64,000 nt of DNA from CAYJAY01 sp964368445 (GTDB taxonomy: Bacteria; Bacillota; Clostridia; Oscillospirales; Ruminococcaceae), in NCBI GenBank assembly GCA_964368445.1, contig CAYJAY010000009.1, forward strand, positions 4,711 to 68,710, read 5' to 3'. A program made the translations under genes and the position numbers. Positions 16,434-24,572 of the stretch are shown here, in pieces (the first letter of the stretch is position 1; every line of letters starts with the position of its first letter). The notes beneath the pieces are model-generated. The model did not search any database. It was not told the DNA's origin and saw nothing but the letters and a program-made list of their open reading frames with translations.

Positions 16434-16453
16434 GATTGTGCACGTGCACAGTT
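16434..16453 (+). promoter_or_regulatory. Second LacI-family operator, upstream of the sugar operon
   Basis: GATTGTGCA-CG-TGCACAGTT: the right arm is identical to that of the operator at 15292-15311 and the left arm matches 7 of 9 bases. It lies in the AT-rich promoter region of the sugar operon; exact -35/-10 boxes are not clear. An imperfect CCGGTT...AACCGG inverted repeat at 16491-16517 follows in the leader. Confidence 0.75.
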
Positions 16454-16565
16454 ATAGTTTATTTTGTTTTTTTGTAAAATATCTTTGCAACCGGTTAGTA
16501 ACTCGTTAGCAAACCGGGGAACAAAGATGTAATATATGACAAAGGTTAAAGGAGATTAAAAAAAT

Positions 16566-17555
16566 ATGAGCAGACTAGTTACTTTGACAACCTGCCAATG
16601 GGCAGACATTCCATTCGACGAAATGTGCGAATTGGCTGTTAAAATGGGATATGACGGGTTGGAACTCGCGACATGGGGAAACCACGTCGACATCGATAAA
16701 GCGTATAGCGACGACAGCTATGTTGAATATATGCTTGAAACGCTTAAAAAACACGGTCTTGTTTGTAAAGCTCTTGCAACTCACATTATCGGACAATGCG
16801 TTGGCGACGCTCCCGACCCGAGATTGAACAACTTCGCACCGGCAGAACTTGCAGACGATCCGGCGGCAATTCGGGCTTGGGGAATAAGCCAGATGAAAAA
16901 AGTTGCGGTTGTCGCAAACAAAATGGGCGTTAAAGTAGTTACCGGTTTCACAGGTTCGCCTATCTGGAAATATCTATATTCTTTCCCACAAACAACGGTA
17001 GAGATGGTGGAAGCCGGGTTTGATGAGATTGTTGAACTTTGGACGCCTATCATGGAGGTTTTTAAAGCTAACGATGTGAAATTCGCTCTTGAAGTTCACC
17101 CGGGCGAAATCGCGTTTGACTATTATTCAACTAAAAAATTACTTGAAAAATTTGCAAATTGCGAAACTTTCGGTTTAAACTTTGATCCTAGCCATTTGAT
17201 TTGGCAAGGCGTGTGCCCACATCTTTTCCTTCGCGATTTCGCAAGCAGAGTGTACCATGTGCACATGAAAGACGCCGCAGTCACACTTGATGGCAGAAGC
17301 GGACTTTTGGGTTCACACATCGACTTTGGCGATTTAAGAAGAGGCTGGAACTTCCGTTCATTGGGTCATGGAGATGTTGATTTTGAATCGATAATAAGAG
17401 AACTTAACGCGATGGGTTACACAGGCCCGCTTTCGGTTGAATGGGAAGACAGTGGAATGGAAAGAGTCCACGGCGGAACAGAAGCCGCGGCTTTTGTCAG
17501 AAGAGTTGATTTTTCGCCGTCAGACGTTAAGTTTGACGAAGCTATTTCCAACTAG
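16566..17555 (+). CDS. Sugar phosphate isomerase/epimerase (xylose-isomerase-like TIM barrel)
   Basis: 329 residues of the AP-endonuclease-2/xylose-isomerase-like fold. Metal-site segments follow in order: ALEVHPGE (Glu and His, about 178-185), GLNFDPSHL (Asp and His, about 209-217), YHVHMKD (His, about 235-241) and SVEWED near the C-terminus. Relatives include inosose isomerases, tagatose epimerases and hydroxypyruvate isomerases; the substrate cannot be fixed here. RBS AAAGGAG is upstream. First gene of the LacI-controlled operon, followed after 14 bases by a Gfo/Idh/MocA dehydrogenase, a common pairing in cyclitol or unusual-sugar catabolism. Confidence 0.85.
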   Translation: MSRLVTLTTCQWADIPFDEMCELAVKMGYDGLELATWGNHVDIDKAYSDDSYVEYMLETLKKHGLVCKALATHIIGQCVGDAPDPRLNNFAPAELADDPAAIRAWGISQMKKVAVVANKMGVKVVTGFTGSPIWKYLYSFPQTTVEMVEAGFDEIVELWTPIMEVFKANDVKFALEVHPGEIAFDYYSTKKLLEKFANCETFGLNFDPSHLIWQGVCPHLFLRDFASRVYHVHMKDAAVTLDGRSGLLGSHIDFGDLRRGWNFRSLGHGDVDFESIIRELNAMGYTGPLSVEWEDSGMERVHGGTEAAAFVRRVDFSPSDVKFDEAISN

Positions 17556-17569
17556 AGGGGTGTCAAAAA

Positions 17570-18709
17570 ATGAGTATTATTAAATACGGCATGGTCGGCG
17601 GTCATATGAATGCGTTTATCGGCGAGGTTCACAGAAACTCAATCGGATTAAACCACGAAATACAGTTGGTTTCGGGGGCGTTTTCTAAAAATTCCGAGTT
17701 AAACAAACAAACCGCAGACACATATCACATCGAGCCACAAAGGGTGTATGACGACTACAAAGCAATGGCACAAGAGGAAAAAGGAAAGATTGACTTTGTT
17801 GCTATATGTACGCCAAACTTTACACATTACGAGATAGCAAAAGCCTTTTTGGAAGCTGGTATAAACGTTGTTTGTGAAAAACCGCTTTGCTTTGAAGTTG
17901 AACAAGCTCTCGAGCTTGAAGCTCTTGCAAAACAAAAAGATCTTCTTTTCGGCGTAACCTACACATACACAGGGTATACAATGGTTAAAGTCGCAAAAGA
18001 GCTTATCGCAAAAGGCGAGATTGGCAACGTTATCAATGTTAACGGAGAATATGCTCAAGAATGGCTTATTGATGAAGTCGGAAAAGATCAAAGCGACACA
18101 GCCAACCTTTCGGTTTGGAGAAAAGATCCGAAACAATCGGGAATTTCAAACTGTGTTGGCGACATCGGAACACATCTTGAAAACATGATTCACTATTTGA
18201 CCGGCCTTGAAATCAAACGTGTTTCGGCAGTTTTAGATAACTTTGGCAACCCGCTTGACTTAAATGCTAACATGCTTGTCGAATACACAAACGGAGTTCA
18301 CGGAAACTATTGGTCGAGCCAGGTAGCTTGTGGACATTTAAATGGACATAAATTCAGAATTTTTGGCGACAAAGGTGCGCTTGAATGGGATCAAGAACAT
18401 CCCGACCAACTTAAATTCACCAAAAAAGGTTGCCCAACTCAAATTCTTGAAAGAGGCACAGGATACCTTGGGGTTGACGCGGCAAACTGCTCACGCATTC
18501 CGTTCGGACATCCGGAAGGGTTGCACGTTGCTTTTGCAAACATCTATAAAAATTATGCAAACGCACTGAGAAAGAAAAAAGCAGGACTAGCCTATGATAA
18601 ATACGACCTCGATTTCCCGTCCGTTTCGGAAGGTGTTTCGGGCGTTAAGTTTATACATGCAGTAGTCGAAAGTTCTAAAAATGACGGTGCATGGGTTGAG
18701 ATTAAATAA
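17570..18709 (+). CDS. Gfo/Idh/MocA-family oxidoreductase
   Basis: 379 residues: an N-terminal Rossmann domain (about 1-130, with ICTPNFTHYEIAKAFLEAG and the VVCEKPLCF motif whose Lys is catalytic) and a C-terminal alpha/beta domain with DIGTHLENMIHYL. NAD(P)-dependent oxidation of a sugar, cyclitol or glycoside is expected. RBS GAGGGG is upstream. The adjacent isomerase and transporter suggest that the product of one enzyme feeds the other. A palindrome (CCGGTCGACCG) lies just past its stop. Confidence 0.88.
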   Translation: MSIIKYGMVGGHMNAFIGEVHRNSIGLNHEIQLVSGAFSKNSELNKQTADTYHIEPQRVYDDYKAMAQEEKGKIDFVAICTPNFTHYEIAKAFLEAGINVVCEKPLCFEVEQALELEALAKQKDLLFGVTYTYTGYTMVKVAKELIAKGEIGNVINVNGEYAQEWLIDEVGKDQSDTANLSVWRKDPKQSGISNCVGDIGTHLENMIHYLTGLEIKRVSAVLDNFGNPLDLNANMLVEYTNGVHGNYWSSQVACGHLNGHKFRIFGDKGALEWDQEHPDQLKFTKKGCPTQILERGTGYLGVDAANCSRIPFGHPEGLHVAFANIYKNYANALRKKKAGLAYDKYDLDFPSVSEGVSGVKFIHAVVESSKNDGAWVEIK

Positions 18710-18735
18710 CCCGGTCGACCGATTAATTCTTTGTA

Positions 18736-18758
18736 ATTAAGTTTTAAAAAAACTTAAT
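18736..18758 (+). promoter_or_regulatory. AT-rich hairpin upstream of the binding-protein gene
   Basis: Perfect 10-base arms ATTAAGTTTT/AAAACTTAAT with a 3-base loop, 26 bases before the binding-protein ATG. Possible mRNA-stabilising or processing site, or a weak terminator. Confidence 0.45.
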
Positions 18759-18784
18759 ATAATAAAAAATAGGAGAAAAAAACA

Positions 18785-19873
18785 ATGAAAAAATTATTAG
18801 CAGTTCTATTAGCGCTAGTATTGGCGTTCTCGCTCGTAGCTTGTTCGGCTCCGGCGACAACAGAACCCGAAGCAGAAGGCGACGAACAAGCTCCGGCAGA
18901 AAAACAAACCATCGCTATCTTGGCTCCCAACCCAACCCACGACTGGACAGGTTCGGTTGGTTTTGCAGCAGAAGCAAAAGCTGAAGAAATCAACGCAGCA
19001 GGCGTTTATGACGCAACAGTTTTAAGCAGCCCCGATTCGGCAACACAAATCAGCCAAATCGACGATATCGTTGCTAACAAACAATATGATGCAGTTGTAA
19101 TCCTTCCTATGGATAACACAGTTGAAGCATCGCTTACAAACCTTGTTAACTCGGGAATCCCTGTAGTTCAATTCGACCGTTTGATAGCTTCGCTTGAAGA
19201 CAGCGTTGTTGCAAACGTTATGGGCGACAACAGTGCCATTGGTTACGAAACAGCTTTAAGATTTGTTGAAAACGGCCTTGAAAAAACAGACAAAATCTTG
19301 TTGCTACAAGGCGACCTTTCTTCGGTTCCCGGCATGAGAACAGACGGATTTAAATCTGGCCTTATGGACAGCGGTTGGACAGAAGAAGAAATCAACGCAG
19401 CTATTGTTGACCTTGGTTCAACAGGTTGGCAAAGATCTGAAGGCGAAAGATTGTTCACAGACTGGTTGAACGGAGCTTCTGACGAAGATATCGCTTCTAC
19501 AACTTGGGTTTTCACACATGACGACCCCATAGCAATGGGTATCTTTGATGCTCTTTCCAAAACAGCTATTGAAGACGCGAAAAAAGACGCTTTCTTGGGA
19601 TCAGAGCCGAGAATCAACCTTGCTTCGTCCGCTGGTGCTGCTGAAAACTACACAGTTCTTGCAGGAAACCACAAAGATCCGGCATACAACGAAATCTACA
19701 CAAAACTTGCTGACTATTTCTCGGTTACATATTCTCCGTACATGATGGAAGACGCTATCCAAGTTATGGTTGACCACCTTGACGGAAAAGCTATCGAAAA
19801 AGTTACAGTTATCCCGGCAGAAGTAGTTGATGCATCTAACGTTGCAAACTTCACAGGATTTGGCGAAGAATAA
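18785..19873 (+). CDS. Ribose-type ABC transporter substrate-binding lipoprotein
   Basis: 362 residues. Type II signal peptide with lipobox LVAC-S (Cys20), an acidic Pro/Glu linker, then a two-lobe sugar-binding domain (about 40-355) of the RbsB/XylF class (VVILPMDNTVEA; VVQFDRL; GAAENYTVLAGNHKDPA). Codon use is visibly more biased than in its neighbours, in line with high expression. RBS TAGGAG. A long hairpin follows, which may reduce read-through into the ATPase and permease genes. Confidence 0.9.
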   Translation: MKKLLAVLLALVLAFSLVACSAPATTEPEAEGDEQAPAEKQTIAILAPNPTHDWTGSVGFAAEAKAEEINAAGVYDATVLSSPDSATQISQIDDIVANKQYDAVVILPMDNTVEASLTNLVNSGIPVVQFDRLIASLEDSVVANVMGDNSAIGYETALRFVENGLEKTDKILLLQGDLSSVPGMRTDGFKSGLMDSGWTEEEINAAIVDLGSTGWQRSEGERLFTDWLNGASDEDIASTTWVFTHDDPIAMGIFDALSKTAIEDAKKDAFLGSEPRINLASSAGAAENYTVLAGNHKDPAYNEIYTKLADYFSVTYSPYMMEDAIQVMVDHLDGKAIEKVTVIPAEVVDASNVANFTGFGEE

Positions 19874-19933
19874 TTAACAACAGCAAATATGTCAATGACA
19901 TATAACACTTTTTTGAAGCAATAAAATTAGCGA

Positions 19934-19996
19934 TGCTCCGAAAAATCTCTTGGAGACGCATTAAGCGACAAAAGCAACAAGAGTTTTTTCGGAGCA
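19934..19996 (+). terminator. Long hairpin after the binding-protein gene (partial terminator)
   Basis: Arms TGCTCCGAAAAA-TCTCTTG and CAAGAG-TTTTTTCGGAGCA pair over about 18 bases, followed by AAATTTTT. A second hairpin (TTGCAAAG/CTTTGCAA) lies at 20047-20077. Together they probably set a high binding-protein to membrane-component ratio. Confidence 0.65.
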
Positions 19997-20138
19997 AATT
20001 TTTCACATGACTGCATTTCTGATTAACACCGTTAAACGAGGGCGAATTGCAAAGAGCAACAGTCCCATGCTTTGCAACAAGGTGTGAATTAGATGTATTT
20101 TTTTACCCCTTAACTGCAATCAAGAGAGGAAAAGTAAT

Positions 20139-21641
20139 ATGAACATACTGGAGATGTCCAATATTTACAAAGCATTTTTTGGTGTCAGCGTTCTCAACGG
20201 TGTTGATTTTTCAGTTAAAAAAGGCGAAGTTCACGCCCTTCTTGGGGAAAACGGTGCCGGAAAATCAACGCTTATGAACATATTAGCGGCTGTTCATACA
20301 AGAGATAACGGCACGATTATGTTTGACGGACAAGAGATTCCGAACAATTCTACTATTCAATCGGTGGAAGGCAGAGGGGTTGCGTTTGTTCACCAAGAAC
20401 TGAATTTGTTTAACGATTTAAAAGTGTATGAAAATATGTTTTTAACCAAAGAATTAACAAACAAGTTTGGTATGTTAGACAAAAAAACCATGATTGAACA
20501 ATGTGAAAAGATTTTTCAAGATCTTGGTGTCGATATAGACCCGAGAGAGACGGTTGATAATTTAGAAACAAGCAAAAAACAGCTTTTAGAGATAGCAAAA
20601 GCTCTTTTCAGTAAAGTTAAGCTGATTATACTTGATGAACCGACAACCTCACTTAACAATAGCGAGATTGAACTTCTGTTTAGCATTGTTAATGATTTGA
20701 AGAAAAAAGATGTTTCGTTTATATTTATATCTCATAAAATGACCGAGATATTCAGCCTGTCCGATCGCTACAGTGTGTTGCGCAACGGTGACCTTGTGGG
20801 AGTGGGCGAGATTAAAGACATAACCCCTGAAGAGATAACCAAACTGATGGTTGGTGAATCGTTCACAGAGGGCGAGTCGTACATAAAAAGAGAACTTGGC
20901 GAAACTGTGCTTGAGGTTAAAAACCTCACGGCAAAAGGTTTTAGAAATATTAATTTGACGGTTAAACGCGGCGAGATTATAGGCCTTACGGGTCTTAAAG
21001 GAGCCGGTGTTAGCAGTTTTCTAAAATGTTTATTTGGAAACAATCGAGTTGTGACAGGAACGATAGAAATTAACGGCAAACAGGTTAAGCTTGACGAGAT
21101 AAAACAAGCTATGGGCGCCGGAATAGCTATGGTTGCGGCAAACCGTAAAGAAAACAGCATTATTCCGGATTTTACATTATTAGAAAACACATATATAGCA
21201 GAACAGGTTCTTTCTGCAAAAAAACAACTTATCTCAAAAAAGAATGAGATAGAAAAGTATAATAATTATAAAACTATGCTTTCGATTAAAGCAAACAGCC
21301 ACGAAGACTTGATAACAAGTCTTTCGGGCGGAAACCAACAAAAGGTTATCCTTGGCAGGTGGCTTAACACACAAGCGGATATTTTGCTTCTTGACAACCC
21401 GACGCAAGGCATTGATGTTGGCGCAAAAGCAGAGATATATAAACTCATTTTAAAGTTGTCCGAGCAAGGCAAAACGGTGCTTGTAAACACTTTAGAGATT
21501 GCAGAGATTACTCAAATAGCGGATAGATGTGCTGTTTTTTATCAAGGTGAGATCAAGGTTATTCTTGACAGAAAAGACATTACCGAACAACAAGTTATGC
21601 TGTATGCGACCAACGCAATAGCGATTAGTGGGGGTAGATAA
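20139..21641 (+). CDS. Ribose-type ABC transporter ATP-binding protein (two ATPase domains)
   Basis: 500 residues with two ABC domains as in RbsA/MglA/XylG. First domain: Walker A GENGAGKST (about 36-44), signature LETSKKQLLEIAKAL, Walker B LIILDEPT. Second domain: degenerate Walker A GLKGAGVSS, signature LSGGNQQKVILGRWL, Walker B ILLLDNPTQGID. The first signature is LETSKKQ rather than LSVAxxQ, normal for this family. RBS AGAGAGGAAAAG. It energises import with the permease encoded next. Confidence 0.93.
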   Translation: MNILEMSNIYKAFFGVSVLNGVDFSVKKGEVHALLGENGAGKSTLMNILAAVHTRDNGTIMFDGQEIPNNSTIQSVEGRGVAFVHQELNLFNDLKVYENMFLTKELTNKFGMLDKKTMIEQCEKIFQDLGVDIDPRETVDNLETSKKQLLEIAKALFSKVKLIILDEPTTSLNNSEIELLFSIVNDLKKKDVSFIFISHKMTEIFSLSDRYSVLRNGDLVGVGEIKDITPEEITKLMVGESFTEGESYIKRELGETVLEVKNLTAKGFRNINLTVKRGEIIGLTGLKGAGVSSFLKCLFGNNRVVTGTIEINGKQVKLDEIKQAMGAGIAMVAANRKENSIIPDFTLLENTYIAEQVLSAKKQLISKKNEIEKYNNYKTMLSIKANSHEDLITSLSGGNQQKVILGRWLNTQADILLLDNPTQGIDVGAKAEIYKLILKLSEQGKTVLVNTLEIAEITQIADRCAVFYQGEIKVILDRKDITEQQVMLYATNAIAISGGR

Positions 21642-21645
21642 TAAT

Positions 21646-22734
21646 ATGAATGCACAAAAAAACACAAACGTTGAAAAAAATTTAGACTTCAATAGTTTTA
21701 GCAAAAAAGCCGGAAGAATAGTTTCGGATTACAACTTTGTAATTATATGCTTGGCTATATTGGTGGCGTATCTAATAACCGCCGCCGGTGGAATAACATA
21801 TGCAGGTGTTATGAACATCTTTAGACATTCTGCCGTGGTTGGCGTTATGGCGCTTGGCATGGGCATTGTTATCATAACAAAAGGTATCGACCTTTCGGTT
21901 GGAAGTATGCTGTCGCTGGTTGGCATTGTTTCTGTTTTGGCGTTTAATGCAACGGGCAGTATAATTTTGACGTTGTTAACCTGCCTTTTATGCGGAGCGG
22001 CTTGTGGGCTTGTTAACGGAGTTTTAATCGGAAAAGCAAAACTTCCGCCTTTTATCGTAACTTTGGCAACGATGCTTATATTCCGTTCGATGGCGCAATA
22101 TACCTGTCGTGTTGTTTCGGGCACAAACCAAATAAGCTTGGACCATGCCCAAGAAGCGAGAGCGACACTGTTTAATTTCGGCAACTCGTTTTTGTTTACG
22201 ATACCGATGTCGGGCATTGTGTTTGTGCTTGTTACGATTATAATGGTTATAGTAACAACCAAAACAAAGTTCGGAAAGTTAATCTATGCTGTTGGTTCAA
22301 ACGAAAAAGCGGCACTCCTTGCCGGTATTAATGTAGATTTGGTTACCGTTTCGATGTATCTCATCACGGGCGTGTTGGTGGGTATCTCGGCGTTTTTATG
22401 GATAGCGATGAACGCCGCGGTTGACCCCGCAACGCTTGGAAGCTCGAACGAGATGTATGCAATTGCTGCCGTTGTCATTGGCGGAATTTCGATGAGTGGC
22501 GGAAAAGGCAAAATTTTGGGCGTTTTGTTTGGCGCGATGTCTTATTCTATAATCGACAAAATTATAACCTCTCTCGGAATGGACACACTGATTAACAACA
22601 CGATAAAAGGAATAATCTTGTTGCTTGCTATCTCGGTTCAAATAACGATTCCGATGATTAAGAATAAAATTGAAACCAACAAGAGAAGAAAAGAAATTGC
22701 AGAACTTGCGATGTCCGGACTTAAAAACGCATAG
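21646..22734 (+). CDS. Ribose-type ABC transporter permease
   Basis: About 362 residues, eight to ten membrane segments, BPD_transp_2 family. Signature segments: ITKGIDLSVGSMLSLVGI, GLVNGVLIGKAKLPPFIVTLATM and AIAAVVIGGISMSGGKGK. ATG 21646 is chosen because GGGGGTAG lies 7 bases upstream; an earlier in-frame start at 21628 overlaps the ATPase gene. Last gene of the LacI-controlled operon, followed by a terminator. Confidence 0.92.
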   Translation: MNAQKNTNVEKNLDFNSFSKKAGRIVSDYNFVIICLAILVAYLITAAGGITYAGVMNIFRHSAVVGVMALGMGIVIITKGIDLSVGSMLSLVGIVSVLAFNATGSIILTLLTCLLCGAACGLVNGVLIGKAKLPPFIVTLATMLIFRSMAQYTCRVVSGTNQISLDHAQEARATLFNFGNSFLFTIPMSGIVFVLVTIIMVIVTTKTKFGKLIYAVGSNEKAALLAGINVDLVTVSMYLITGVLVGISAFLWIAMNAAVDPATLGSSNEMYAIAAVVIGGISMSGGKGKILGVLFGAMSYSIIDKIITSLGMDTLINNTIKGIILLLAISVQITIPMIKNKIETNKRRKEIAELAMSGLKNA

Positions 22735-22788
22735 ATATAAACATCAATCTGTGACAACTATAAAGGTTAAAAATTCAATGTTTTTTAA

Positions 22789-22822
22789 GCAATCGCCAAC
22801 TTTATGTTGGTGGTTGCTTTTT
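22789..22822 (+). terminator. Intrinsic terminator of the sugar operon
   Basis: Arms GCAATCGCCAAC/GTTGGTGGTTGC around a 5-base loop, followed by TTTTT. The rest of the 312-base gap to gdhA holds only AT-rich sequence and the gdhA promoter. Confidence 0.8.
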
Positions 22823-22979
22823 GCGTGCTACGGAATAAATTGGGTGGGCTATACATTTCTCTTTACTGATTTAAAGCTTTACTCTGTTAAAAAGTGCATA
22901 AAACAAACATGGTTGATTTTAAAAAAAATAGTAGGATATACAATTTTTTTGAAATCAGTGAATTTATGGTGTTTTTCAT

Positions 22980-23008
22980 TTGTTTTTATTTAATAAATAC
23001 ACTATAAT
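22980..23008 (+). promoter_or_regulatory. gdhA promoter
   Basis: TTGTTT at 22980-22985, 17-base spacer, TATAAT at 23003-23008, about 38 bases before the gdhA ATG. Confidence 0.65.
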
Positions 23009-23046
23009 AACATACAAAACTATAAAAATACTGTGAGGTTTAAAAG

Positions 23047-24399
23047 ATGGAGATATTAAACAGCTATCTTGACGGAGTTTACAAAACCGTTAAGGTTAGA
23101 AATGCGAACGAAAAGGAGTTTCTTCAAGCAACACACGAGGTTTTAAGTTCGCTTATTCCTGTTGTCGAAAGAGACTATAAATTTGAGAAGTTTGGTGTTA
23201 TTGAAAGGATTGTCGAGCCCGAAAGGTTTTTGCAGTTCAAAGTGCCATGGGTTGATGACAACGGGAAGGTTCAAGTTAACCGCGGTTTCCGTGTACAGTT
23301 TAATTCGGCGATAGGTCCTTACAAAGGCGGTCTGCGTTTTCACCCGACAGTTTCCGGTTCGGTTATTAAATTTTTAGGATTTGAACAGGTTTTCAAAAAC
23401 AGTTTGACATCGCTTCCAATGGGTGGCGGTAAAGGCGGAAGCGACTTTGACCCAAAAGGCAAAAGCGACATGGAAGTCATGAGATTTTGCCAAAGCTTTA
23501 TGACCGAGCTTTGGAAATATATCGGCTCAAACACCGACATTCCGGCAGGGGACATCGGCGTTGGGGCGAGGGAAATCGGATATATGTTCGGCCAATATAA
23601 ACGTCTTCAAGGAACGTTCACAGGTGTTTTGACAGGCAAAGGTTTGACATATGGCGGAAGCCTTGCAAGAACAGAAGCTACCGGATTTGGGCTTTGTTAT
23701 TATGTCGAAGAGATGCTAACTTGCATGAAGAGTGAAAGCTTTAAAGGCAAAACTGTGGTAATATCGGGATCGGGTAACGTTGCTATCTATGCTGCGCAAA
23801 AAGCCACCGAACTTGGCGGAAAAGTTATCGCGATGTCCGATTCAAGCGGTTACATCATCGATAAAAACGGAATTGATCTTGAAGTTGTTAAAAAGCTAAA
23901 AGAGGTTAAACGCGAGAGAATAAGCGAATATATCAACTACGTTAAAAAGGCAACCTATCAAGAAGGTTGCGCCGGAATTTGGAGCGTGCCTTGTGAAGTT
24001 GCGCTTCCTTGCGCAACACAAAACGAACTTGACGAAGCGTCGGCGGAAATTCTTATTAAAAACGGCGTTATAGCGGTTGCCGAGGGCGCAAACATGCCGT
24101 GTACAACGGAGGCTGTTGAACTGTTCCACAAGAACGGGGTATTGTTCGGACCGGCAAAAGCGGCAAACGCCGGCGGTGTTGCGGTTTCGGGGCTTGAGAT
24201 GAGCCAAAACTCGATGCGTTATTCGTGGACATTTGAAAAGGTTGACATTAAACTTAAATCAATCATGACAAACATTTTCTATAATTCTTACAACGCTTCG
24301 AGGGATTACGGCGTAGAGGGCAACTTGGTGGATGGCGCAAACATAGCCGGTTTCTTAAAGGTTGCTGAAGCTATGATAGCACAGGGGATTTGTTTGTAG
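23047..24399 (+). CDS. gdhA: NADP-type glutamate dehydrogenase
   Basis: 450 residues, typical of the hexameric GdhA class. It interconverts 2-oxoglutarate plus ammonium and glutamate. Signature segments: GPYKGGLRFHPTVS (about 90-103), PMGGGKGGSDFDPKGKS with the catalytic Lys (about 121-137), DIPAGDIGVGAREIG, and the nucleotide-binding VVISGSGNVAIYAA (about 237-250). The cofactor preference (NADPH) is inferred from the close match to clostridial and enterobacterial GdhA. RBS GAGG. Monocistronic between promoter and terminator, and close to glnN and glmS, so this region concentrates ammonium and glutamine metabolism. Confidence 0.95.
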   Translation: MEILNSYLDGVYKTVKVRNANEKEFLQATHEVLSSLIPVVERDYKFEKFGVIERIVEPERFLQFKVPWVDDNGKVQVNRGFRVQFNSAIGPYKGGLRFHPTVSGSVIKFLGFEQVFKNSLTSLPMGGGKGGSDFDPKGKSDMEVMRFCQSFMTELWKYIGSNTDIPAGDIGVGAREIGYMFGQYKRLQGTFTGVLTGKGLTYGGSLARTEATGFGLCYYVEEMLTCMKSESFKGKTVVISGSGNVAIYAAQKATELGGKVIAMSDSSGYIIDKNGIDLEVVKKLKEVKRERISEYINYVKKATYQEGCAGIWSVPCEVALPCATQNELDEASAEILIKNGVIAVAEGANMPCTTEAVELFHKNGVLFGPAKAANAGGVAVSGLEMSQNSMRYSWTFEKVDIKLKSIMTNIFYNSYNASRDYGVEGNLVDGANIAGFLKVAEAMIAQGICL

Positions 24400-24418
24400 G
24401 AAAAATAAAATATCAATT

Positions 24419-24450
24419 AAAAAGACAATCGTTTTTCGGTTGTCTTTTTT
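24419..24450 (+). terminator. gdhA terminator
   Basis: AAAAAGACAATCG/CGGTTGTCTTTTT stem with a 5-base loop and T-run. Confidence 0.85.
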
Positions 24451-24572
24451 GCGAAAAAACACCTAAATAGTTATATAAAAAGCTACCACTTTTTTGTTAT
24501 CTATGTTAAAATAAATTACATATAAGTTTGTTTTCGTAGTTGAATCAAATTAATAATTATAGGAGCTTTATA

